The notes under the pieces are model-generated. The model searched no databases, was not told where the DNA came from, and saw only the letters and a list, made by a program, of their open reading frames with translations. The translations under genes were made by a program, and so were the position numbers. 14,561 nucleotides of DNA from an uncultured Pseudomonadota bacterium. GTDB taxonomy: Bacteria; Pseudomonadota; Gammaproteobacteria; Burkholderiales; SG8-41. Position 1 is the stretch's first letter, and every line of letters begins with the position of its first letter. The DNA lies in NCBI GenBank assembly GCA_946885605.1, contig CAMPGR010000097.1:1-14561 (forward strand), in the 5' to 3' direction. Positions 1 to 8,126 of this stretch are shown here, one piece after another.

Positions 1-396
1 GGCGGGGTGATGTCGCTCAGGACGGGTAGCGCGCGCGTTGCGTTCGCGCAGTTGTCCGCCTCCGGCGTCTGCTGCGCGCTGTCGCCGTTGCTGTTTCACG
101 CGCCCACGCCGCTCTTTCTCGCTTTCCTGTTGTTCTGGGGCATCGTGGTAGTGGGCGACTCGCCGCAGTTCTCGACGCTCAACGCGCAGAGCGCGCCGCC
201 TTTGCTCGTGGGATCGGCGCTCACCATCGCGAACTGTATCGGCTTTGCCATTTCGATCGTGAGCATCCAGCTCCTGAACGTTCTCGCAGCGGCGGTGCGC
301 CCCGACTACCTCTTCGTGCCGCTCGCGATCGGACCGATACTCGGTCTCGTCGCCCTGCGGCCGCTGCTGCGCCCGGTGCCTGCGCTCACCGCGTGA
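1..396 (+). CDS. Major facilitator superfamily transporter, C-terminal fragment
   Basis: This is the C-terminal 131 residues of a membrane transporter. The frame is open to the first base of the window, so the true start lies outside it, and the GTG and ATG codons at 7 and 10 are internal. The visible part opens with a short polar loop (SLRTGSARVA), then about four strongly hydrophobic segments rich in Leu, Ala, Phe and Val, and ends in a short tail. The stretch GDSPQFSTLNAQSAP followed by LVGSALTIANCIGF resembles the TM10-TM11 region of MFS permeases. The substrate cannot be inferred. The stop codon overlaps the possible GTG start of the downstream esterase, which suggests co-transcription. 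MFS membership rests on hydropathy and general resemblance, not on a diagnostic motif. Confidence 0.72.
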   Translation, partial: GGVMSLRTGSARVAFAQLSASGVCCALSPLLFHAPTPLFLAFLLFWGIVVVGDSPQFSTLNAQSAPPLLVGSALTIANCIGFAISIVSIQLLNVLAAAVRPDYLFVPLAIGPILGLVALRPLLRPVPALTA

Positions 397-398
397 CG

Positions 399-1400
399 AT
401 GCGGCGGCTCACTCTCCTTCTTGTCGCGCTCGCGCTCGCCGCGGCAGCGACGAGCGCTTCGTTCGCAGCTCTCGCCCCCGGCGATTACGAGGTCGCGCTC
501 ACCCATAAATCGCTGGCGCGGAGCTACCTGGTACACGTGCCGCCGAAGGCGAGCGAAGGCGCGCCTCTTCCGGTCATCGTCAACTTTCACGGCGGCGGAA
601 GCAACGCGAAAACACAGAAGTGGTACACGCGCATGGACGCCGCATCCGACCGCGACGGCTACATCGCGGTGTATCCGAACGGCAGCGGCGGCATCGGCAC
701 GCGGTTCCTCACGTGGAACGCGGGAAGCTGCTGCGGCGTGTCGGTACTGAACGGGGTGGACGATGTGGGATTCACCCTTGCCGTGCTGGACGATCTCGCG
801 CGCAGGGCTTACGTGGACCCAGCGCGTGTCTATGTCACGGGTCTCTCGAACGGCTCGATGATGGCTTACCGGGTTGCGGCCGAAGCATCGGAGCGGATCG
901 CCGCGGCAGGCGGTGTCGCAGGCGCCATGACGCTGAACGGCTTCAAGCCGAAAGTACCGGTGCCCGTCATGCACATCCATAGTCTCGACGACGAGCTCGC
1001 GCTGTACACCGGCGGTTTCGGCCCGCTGTTCCCGCTGGGCGATACGCGCGTCTTTCACACATCTGTAGAGGGCATGCTGAAGAAATGGATCGCGCACAAC
1101 GGCTGTCCCGCACAGGGCAGTGTGGCGGCGCTGGTGACCGGCGCGCCCGGCCCCGATGCGCGGCACACCGCCAATCGAGTGGTTCACGCACCGTGCCGGG
1201 ACGGCGTTGAAGTCGTGCTGTGGAAGCTCGCCGGCCCGGGCCACGTCTGGCCTGGCGGGCAGCGCGACTTCATGCCGCTGCTCCTCGGCACTTCCAGCGC
1301 CGTGATCGACGCGAACCGCGAACTGTGGCAATTCTTTTCGCGTTTCCGCCGTGAAACGTCCAGCGCTAAGAGCGGCTTGCGGCCTGCGATTCGTCCTTGA
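399..1400 (+). CDS. Secreted PHB depolymerase / feruloyl esterase-like alpha/beta hydrolase (LpqC type)
   Basis: This is a 333-residue exported serine hydrolase of the extracellular PHB depolymerase/feruloyl esterase group (COG3509, CE1-like). Residues 1-24 form a clear signal peptide (MRRLTLLLVALALAAAATS). HGGGSN at 64-69 fits the oxyanion-hole region. GLSNG around Ser150 is the nucleophile elbow, D198 in the HSLDD segment is the likely acid, and H282 in GHVWPGG is the likely catalytic His. NAGSCCG at 108-113 is also typical. The substrate could be a polyhydroxybutyrate oligomer, a feruloyl or acetyl ester, or another ester, and sequence alone does not decide. A GTG at 393 is two codons upstream in frame. 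I chose ATG 399 because it begins a normal signal peptide. The last 35 bases overlap the convergent acyltransferase gene. Confidence 0.9.
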   Translation: MRRLTLLLVALALAAAATSASFAALAPGDYEVALTHKSLARSYLVHVPPKASEGAPLPVIVNFHGGGSNAKTQKWYTRMDAASDRDGYIAVYPNGSGGIGTRFLTWNAGSCCGVSVLNGVDDVGFTLAVLDDLARRAYVDPARVYVTGLSNGSMMAYRVAAEASERIAAAGGVAGAMTLNGFKPKVPVPVMHIHSLDDELALYTGGFGPLFPLGDTRVFHTSVEGMLKKWIAHNGCPAQGSVAALVTGAPGPDARHTANRVVHAPCRDGVEVVLWKLAGPGHVWPGGQRDFMPLLLGTSSAVIDANRELWQFFSRFRRETSSAKSGLRPAIRP

Positions 1401-2505
1401 ACGGCCGCCGCTCGTTCAGCTCGTCGACGTAGTGCTCGATGCCGCCCGCTTCGCGCGCGAGAAACGCCTCGATGGCGGCGCTGAACTGCGGGTGCGCGAG
1501 CCAGTGTGCCGAGAGCGTTTCGGTGGGGAGGAGCCCGCGCGCGAGCTTGTGTTCCCCCCGCGAGCCGCCTTCGAACACCTTGATGCCGCGTGCAATCGAA
1601 TATTCGATACCCTGGTAGTAGCAGGTCTCGAAGTGCAATCCCGAGTGGTATTCGAGCGTGCCCCAATAGCGGCCGCACAGGCGCGAATCGTTACGCAAGT
1701 TGAGCGATGCGGCGATGGGACGCCCGTTCCGGTATGCGACGACGAGCATCATGTGCTCGGGCATGTCGCGCCCGATGCGCAGAAAGAAATCCAGGTTGAG
1801 ATAGGGCGTGGAGTGATGCTCGCGGTAGGTATGGCGATAACAGCGCGTGAAGAACGTCCATTCGTCCTTTCCGATCGCATCGCCCTCCAGCCAGCGAAAC
1901 TCGATGCCGGCTTCGCGCACCTTGCGCCGCTCCTGCCGGATTTTCTTCCGCTTGTCGTGGCTCATGCCCGCGAGAAAATCTTCGAAGCTCGCGTAATCGC
2001 GGTTCACCCAGTGGAACTGGACGGTGCGGCGAAGAAGCATTCCTTGCGCCGCCATTGCGCCCGCCTCGTCAGCGGTAGGAAAGAGGCAGTGCAGCGACGA
2101 CACGTCCAGCTCGCGGGCGACCTCGAGCGCCGCGCGCACAAGCCGCGCGCGGTCGCGCGGCTCCTGCGTGAGCAGGCGAGCGCCGGCGACCGGCGTAAAG
2201 GGCACAGCGCAGACGAGCTTTGGATAGTAATCGAGCCCGTGGCGGTAATAGGCGTCGGCCCACGCCCAGTCGAAAACGTATTCGCCGTAGGAGTGGTCCT
2301 TGACGTAGAGCGGCATGGCCCCGACGAGGCTCGTCCCTTTCCTGAGGAGAAGGTAGTGCGGCGCCCAGCCGGTTGCCGGCACCGCGCAACCCGTCTCGTG
2401 CAGCGCCGAGAGAAACTCGTGGCGGAGAAAGGGGTCTTTGCCCGCGAGAGCATTCCATTGCGCGGGCGCGATGCCCGCAAGGGTGCTTACGACTTCGATC
2501 GTCAC
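1366..2505 (-). CDS. GNAT / FemAB-like peptidoglycan-biosynthesis-type acyltransferase (DUF482, COG3146)
   Basis: This protein of about 379 residues belongs to the family annotated as GNAT N-acetyltransferase or 'peptidogalycan biosynthesis protein'. Recognisable signatures, in order: near the N-terminus AQWNALAG then DPFLRHEFL; a basic segment HDKRKKIRQERRKV in the middle; TPYLNLDFF; and towards the C-terminus EGGSRGEHKLARG followed by LSAHW, the family hallmark. The acyl donor and acceptor are unknown. I chose GTG 2505 because family similarity begins at VTIEVVSTL. No Shine-Dalgarno is visible there. An in-frame ATG at 2634 would add 43 residues of low-complexity basic and proline-rich sequence, and it abuts nadE. 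The frame stays open to 2868, but that part overlaps nadE and is not believable. The gene is divergent from nadE and convergent with the esterase. Confidence 0.88.
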   Translation of the reverse strand: MTIEVVSTLAGIAPAQWNALAGKDPFLRHEFLSALHETGCAVPATGWAPHYLLLRKGTSLVGAMPLYVKDHSYGEYVFDWAWADAYYRHGLDYYPKLVCAVPFTPVAGARLLTQEPRDRARLVRAALEVARELDVSSLHCLFPTADEAGAMAAQGMLLRRTVQFHWVNRDYASFEDFLAGMSHDKRKKIRQERRKVREAGIEFRWLEGDAIGKDEWTFFTRCYRHTYREHHSTPYLNLDFFLRIGRDMPEHMMLVVAYRNGRPIAASLNLRNDSRLCGRYWGTLEYHSGLHFETCYYQGIEYSIARGIKVFEGGSRGEHKLARGLLPTETLSAHWLAHPQFSAAIEAFLAREAGGIEHYVDELNERRPFKDESQAASRS

Positions 2506-2583
2506 GATGCGCGCACGCGCCGCGCTGCGCTGGCACGAGTGGTGCGCGGCAAGCGGCGGCGGCGGTTCGGTTGGTCGGGAAAC

Positions 2584-2611
2584 ATCGAACTGCTCGGATC
2601 GAACTGCTCGG
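2584..2611. repeat. Perfect 14-bp tandem repeat upstream of nadE
   Basis: ATCGAACTGCTCGG occurs twice head to tail, at 2584-2597 and 2598-2611, without mismatch. It lies in the 136-bp gap between the acyltransferase and nadE starts, ending 30 bases before the nadE ATG. It could be a doubled operator half-site or a chance short duplication. I recognise no regulator consensus in it. Confidence 0.85.
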
Positions 2612-2624
2612 GAAGGTGCACGCG

Positions 2625-2634
2625 ATGATATCAT
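2625..2634. promoter_or_regulatory. Palindromic -10-like element between the acyltransferase gene and nadE
   Basis: ATGATATCAT is a perfect 10-bp palindrome. On each strand it reads TGA-TATCAT, an extended -10 (TGN) with five of six matches to TATAAT. On the plus strand the hexamer is 2629-2634, which would start transcription at about 2641, at the nadE ATG itself. On the minus strand the hexamer is 2625-2630 and would serve the acyltransferase gene. I see no convincing -35 on either side. Confidence 0.4.
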
Positions 2635-2641
2635 TTGCCGC

Positions 2642-4324
2642 ATGAAAATTGCGATCGCGCAGATGAACATGACGGTCGGCGACATGCCGGGCAACGTCGA
2701 TCGCATCGTGCAGTTTGCCGAGCGTGCGCGCGCAATAGGCGCACGCCTGCTCGTGACGCCCGAGCTCGCGGTGTGCGGATATCCACCCGAGGACCTGCTG
2801 CTGCGCCCGGATTTTCTGGCGGAATGCGAGCGTGCGCTCGACGATCTCGCGCAGCGTGTCCGCGGCATTGCGCTCGTCGTCGGGCACCCGCGCGCGGTAT
2901 CGGAGAAGCGCTACAACTCCGCATCCGTCATCTTGGACGGGCGCATCGCCGCCGTCTACGACAAGCGCAACCTGCCCAACTACACCGTGTTCGACGAAGC
3001 GCGCTATTTCGAGTCGGGATCCGAGCCGTGCGTGTTCGGCGTGAACGGCGTGCGGTTCGGCGTCAACATCTGCGAGGACACCTGGGGCGAGCAGCCCCCC
3101 GCGCAACGCGGCAGCAGGGACGAAGTCGCGGTCGGCGTCAACATCTGCGCGGATTCGTGGCACGCTGAAGCGCCGCGTGCGGCGCGCGAGGCGGGCGCGA
3201 ACGTGCTGCTCGTTTTGAACGCCTCGCCCTACCACATGGGCAAACAGCAGGTGCGCTATGAGGTCATGCGGCAGCGGGTCAGGGAGACCGGCATGCCGCT
3301 CATCTACGCGAATCTCGTGGGCGGGCAGGACGAGCTCGTGTTCGACGGCGCATCGTTCGTGCTCGACCGCAACGGTGGCGTGACGCACCAGCTGCCGTGG
3401 TTCGAGGAGGCGCTGGGAATTGTCACGATGGCAAATGGCGAGCCGCAACCCGGCGATCGGACGCAGACGCTCGAGACCGAAGCGGAGGTCTACCGGGCGC
3501 TCACCCTGGGGGTGCGCGATTACGTCAATAAGAACGGCTTCCCGGGCGTCCTCCTGGGTCTTTCCGGCGGCATCGACTCGGCGCTCACGCTCGCCGTGGC
3601 GGTCGATGCGCTGGGGCCGCGTCGCGTGCGCGCCGTGATGATGCCTTCGGAGTACACCGCGGACATCAGCCGGGAGGATGCGCACGCCGAAGCCGAAGCG
3701 CTCAAGGTGCGCTACAGCGAGATCGCGATCAAGCCCATATTCGATGCGTTCCGCGCGGCGCTCGCGCCCGAGTTCAAGGGCCTTCCCGAAGACACGACGG
3801 AAGAGAACCTGCAGTCGCGCATCCGCGGCACGCTGCTCATGGCGTTGTCGAACAAGACCGGCGCGATCGTGCTCACGACGGGCAACAAGAGCGAGATGGG
3901 TACCGGCTATGCCACGCTTTACGGCGACATGGCGGGCGGCTTCGGCGTGCTGAAGGACATCAACAAGATGCTGGTCTATCGGCTCGCGTACTACAGGAAT
4001 CGCATCTCACCCGTCATACCCGAGCGCGTCATCGAGCGCGCGCCCTCCGCGGAATTGAGACCCGGCCAGACCGACCAGGACAGCCTCCCGCCGTACCCGA
4101 TTCTCGACGCGATCCTGGAGGCGTACGTGGAGAACGATGCGAGCCCGGAGGAGATCGTGGCGCGCGGGTATTCGGTGGAGGACGTGAAGCGGGTGGTGCA
4201 ACTCGTGCGCATGAGCGAATACAAGCGCCGGCAGGCTCCGATTGGCATCCGCATCACGAGCCGGGGATTCGGCAAGGACTGGCGTTACCCGATCACCAAC
4301 AAATACCGGCATCGTTTCGACTGA
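2642..4324 (+). CDS. nadE: NAD+ synthetase, glutamine-hydrolysing
   Basis: This 560-residue cytosolic enzyme catalyses the last step of NAD synthesis, converting deamido-NAD to NAD with glutamine nitrogen and ATP. The N-terminal nitrilase-like glutaminase domain (about 1-290) carries the Glu-Lys-Cys triad: E41 in TPELAVCGYPPED, K108 in YDKRNLPNY, and Cys in GVNICED (C144). The C-terminal synthetase domain has the PP-loop SGGIDS at 308-313, TTGNKSEMGTGY, and AELRPGQTDQD. Oddity: GVNICED at 140-146 recurs as GVNICAD at 165-171, exactly 25 codons later, so two candidate nucleophile cysteines exist in an insertion that ordinary family members lack as I remember them. ATG 2642 begins at the conserved MKIAIAQMN. 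The upstream in-frame extension to 2438 overlaps the divergent gene. No Shine-Dalgarno precedes the ATG closely. glnB follows on the same strand. Confidence 0.96.
   Translation: MKIAIAQMNMTVGDMPGNVDRIVQFAERARAIGARLLVTPELAVCGYPPEDLLLRPDFLAECERALDDLAQRVRGIALVVGHPRAVSEKRYNSASVILDGRIAAVYDKRNLPNYTVFDEARYFESGSEPCVFGVNGVRFGVNICEDTWGEQPPAQRGSRDEVAVGVNICADSWHAEAPRAAREAGANVLLVLNASPYHMGKQQVRYEVMRQRVRETGMPLIYANLVGGQDELVFDGASFVLDRNGGVTHQLPWFEEALGIVTMANGEPQPGDRTQTLETEAEVYRALTLGVRDYVNKNGFPGVLLGLSGGIDSALTLAVAVDALGPRRVRAVMMPSEYTADISREDAHAEAEALKVRYSEIAIKPIFDAFRAALAPEFKGLPEDTTEENLQSRIRGTLLMALSNKTGAIVLTTGNKSEMGTGYATLYGDMAGGFGVLKDINKMLVYRLAYYRNRISPVIPERVIERAPSAELRPGQTDQDSLPPYPILDAILEAYVENDASPEEIVARGYSVEDVKRVVQLVRMSEYKRRQAPIGIRITSRGFGKDWRYPITNKYRHRFD
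3059..3208 (+). repeat. In-frame 75-bp duplication inside nadE
   Basis: The 16-mer GGCGTCAACATCTGCG at 3059-3074 recurs exactly at 3134-3149, a 75-bp (25-codon) period. Similarity continues weakly into the following codons (CEDTW against CADSW, then P-A-x-R in both) and fades. The reading frame is intact. This looks like an old tandem duplication of the glutaminase nucleophile segment, with the first copy diverged after the tryptophan. Confidence 0.65.
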
Positions 4325-5349
<1,025 letters not shown>

Positions 5350-5392
5350 CGTCGAGCGCCATGACATTCACAAGCGAGAAGCCAGGGATTCC

Positions 5393-6535
<1,143 letters not shown>

Positions 6536-6567
6536 TTATGACAAGAACACAATGACGGGGTGACACC

Positions 6568-7269
6568 ATGCCGGTACAGTTCGCTCTCAATCCGCAGATC
6601 CTGAAGCGCGTTCCGCTGTTCTCCACGTTCTCCGAGCAGCAACTGAGCGCGGTGCTGGCCTACGTGCAGCACCGGCGCTACCCGCGCAACGCGCTCATCG
6701 TGCGGGCGGGCGACGAGACCGACGCGCTGTACATCATCCTGTCGGGGCGCGTGAAGGTGCTGATCCAGGACGACGAGGGCCACGAAGTCATCCTGAGCAT
6801 GATGGGGTCGCACGACTTCTTCGGCGAGATGGGGCTCCTCGACGACCAGCCCCGATCGGCGAGCGTGGAGGCACTCGAGCCGTGCGAGATGCTGAGGCTC
6901 TCCAAAGCGGGCTTCGTCACGTGCATGAAGGACAACTTCGACCTCGCGATGCGCATCATCCGCAACCTCGTGAAGCGGCTGCGCGACGCGGATCGCAAGA
7001 TCGAGAGCCTCGCGCTGATCGACGTCTACGGACGGGTCGCGCGCCTGCTGCTCGACATGGCGGAAGAGGTGGACGGCAAGTGGGTGGTGCCGCACGCGCC
7101 GCCGAAGCAGGAGATCGCGCGCATGATCGGCGCATCGCGCGAGATGGTGAGCCGCGTGGTGAAAGATCTGCAGGAGAAGGGGCTCATCCGGGCCGAGCGC
7201 CGCAAGATCCTCCTGCTCGACCGGCAGTCGATGACTGCACGCAGCACTGTGCGCAACGCTGCCGGCTGA
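6568..7269 (+). CDS. Crp/Fnr-family transcriptional regulator
   Basis: This is a 233-residue DNA-binding regulator. The cyclic-nucleotide-binding domain (about 10-130) has the phosphate-binding cassette FGEMGLLDDQPRSASV at 85-100, with R96 and S97 matching the Crp phosphate-contact Arg-Ser pair. A dimerisation helix follows (about 125-160), then a winged helix-turn-helix (about 175-222). Its recognition helix SREMVSR places R191, E192 and R196 like Crp R180, E181 and R185, so TGTGA-like half-sites are plausible. There is no FNR-type cysteine cluster. At the Crp adenine-contact positions (Thr127-Ser128) I align Ala142-Asp143, so the ligand may not be cAMP. ATG 6568 has GGGG seven bases upstream. 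The FecR-domain gene follows 42 bases later, probably in the same transcript. Confidence 0.92.
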   Translation: MPVQFALNPQILKRVPLFSTFSEQQLSAVLAYVQHRRYPRNALIVRAGDETDALYIILSGRVKVLIQDDEGHEVILSMMGSHDFFGEMGLLDDQPRSASVEALEPCEMLRLSKAGFVTCMKDNFDLAMRIIRNLVKRLRDADRKIESLALIDVYGRVARLLLDMAEEVDGKWVVPHAPPKQEIARMIGASREMVSRVVKDLQEKGLIRAERRKILLLDRQSMTARSTVRNAAG

Positions 7270-7311
7270 CCGATGTCGAGGCAGGCCCTGGCTGCTTGAG
7301 GGGAGAGGTGC

Positions 7312-8016
7312 ATGGTTGGGAAACGGTTTTCAGTCGGGGAGGGCGCATTCATCGTCCTCGCCGCGCTCGCGAGCGCTCCATGCGCCGCCGAAGGCAGCGT
7401 CGCGCATCTGAGCGGCTCGCTCTCGGTGCAGCGCCCGGACGGCACAGTGCGCATCATGTCGCGCAACTCGCATGTCAGCGCGGGCGACGTGCTGACCACC
7501 GAGCAGGACAGCTACGCGCAGATCAATTTCACGGACGGCAGCTCGCTCACGATGCGGCCGAACACCACAGTCAGGATCGAGGCCTACAACTTCGCCAAGG
7601 ACCAGCCGCAGGAGGACAACCTTTTTCTGCGGCTCCTCAAAGGCGGCATGCGCACGGTAACCGGGCTCATCGGCCGTCGCGGAAACCAGGACGCGTACAA
7701 GATCGGCACGCAGCAGGCGACGATCGGCATACGCGGCTCTTCCGGCGACACGCTCGAGTGCTCCGAGAGTTGCGCGGGGGTAACGCCGACGAGCGCCAAG
7801 CTGCCGCCGGGCGTGTATCACGCCACGCACACCGGAGCCTACATCCTGCAGAACGAGGCGGGTTCGCTGCTCGTGAGCCCGGGGCAGGTTGGCTACGTCA
7901 AGGATGCGAATACCGCGCCCGCCATGCTTCCCAAAGATCCGGGGCTGGGACTCAGCCAATTGCCATTCGCACTGGGCGTGCCGGGTGGGCCATCAAACGA
8001 GTGCGTCGTGCGCTAA
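7312..8016 (+). CDS. Exported FecR-domain protein
   Basis: This 234-residue protein has a weak N-terminal signal peptide (hydrophobic residues about 12-22, possible cleavage after CAA near 26), so it is probably periplasmic. Residues about 45-145 carry a FecR-type beta-rich domain: SAGDVLTTEQDSYAQINFTDGS, then LTMRPNTTVRIEAY, RLLKGGMRTVTGLIG and IGTQQATIGIRGSS. A C-x3-C pair (C150, C154) follows, as I remember in related betaproteobacterial proteins. The tail is Pro/Gly-rich with one more Cys (C231). It lacks the transmembrane and cytoplasmic anti-sigma part of true FecR, and no sigma factor or TonB receptor is nearby, so an iron-dicitrate role is unlikely. The Shine-Dalgarno GGGGAGAGG lies at 7300-7308. 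The terminator at 8041 closes the unit. Function unknown. Confidence 0.85.
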   Translation: MVGKRFSVGEGAFIVLAALASAPCAAEGSVAHLSGSLSVQRPDGTVRIMSRNSHVSAGDVLTTEQDSYAQINFTDGSSLTMRPNTTVRIEAYNFAKDQPQEDNLFLRLLKGGMRTVTGLIGRRGNQDAYKIGTQQATIGIRGSSGDTLECSESCAGVTPTSAKLPPGVYHATHTGAYILQNEAGSLLVSPGQVGYVKDANTAPAMLPKDPGLGLSQLPFALGVPGGPSNECVVR

Positions 8017-8033
8017 ACCGTTGCACCGCCTTC

Positions 8034-8067
8034 AAAAAAGCCTCGCCTGCCCGGCGGGGTTTTTTTT
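8034..8067 (+). terminator. Rho-independent terminator after the FecR-domain gene
   Basis: The stem CCTCGCC (8041-8047) pairs with GGCGGGG (8053-8059), with one T-G wobble, across the loop TGCCC. Eight Ts follow at 8060-8067. Six As at 8034-8039 precede the stem, so the hairpin can extend by A-T pairs and could act in both directions. It separates the Crp-FecR unit from ftsK. Confidence 0.9.
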
Positions 8068-8091
8068 CGAGCGGCGCACGCGCTTGCGATG

Positions 8092-8097
8092 TACAAT
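8092..8097 (+). promoter_or_regulatory. Possible -10 element for ftsK
   Basis: TACAAT matches five of six bases of the -10 consensus and lies 30 bases before the ftsK GTG, just after the terminator, where a new promoter is needed. No good -35 is visible at the normal distance. Confidence 0.35.
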
Positions 8098-8126
8098 CAA
8101 TGGCTTAAACGGAGAACTTAAACCGA

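Noticed and set aside
1351..2628. 425-codon plus-strand frame opposite the acyltransferase gene
   Set aside because: Its composition looks like an antisense shadow, while the minus-strand protein carries the family hallmark motifs.
2506..2868. N-terminal extension of the acyltransferase across the nadE start
   Set aside because: The extra residues lack family similarity and most overlap the conserved start of nadE on the other strand. Only the part up to 2634 remains possible.
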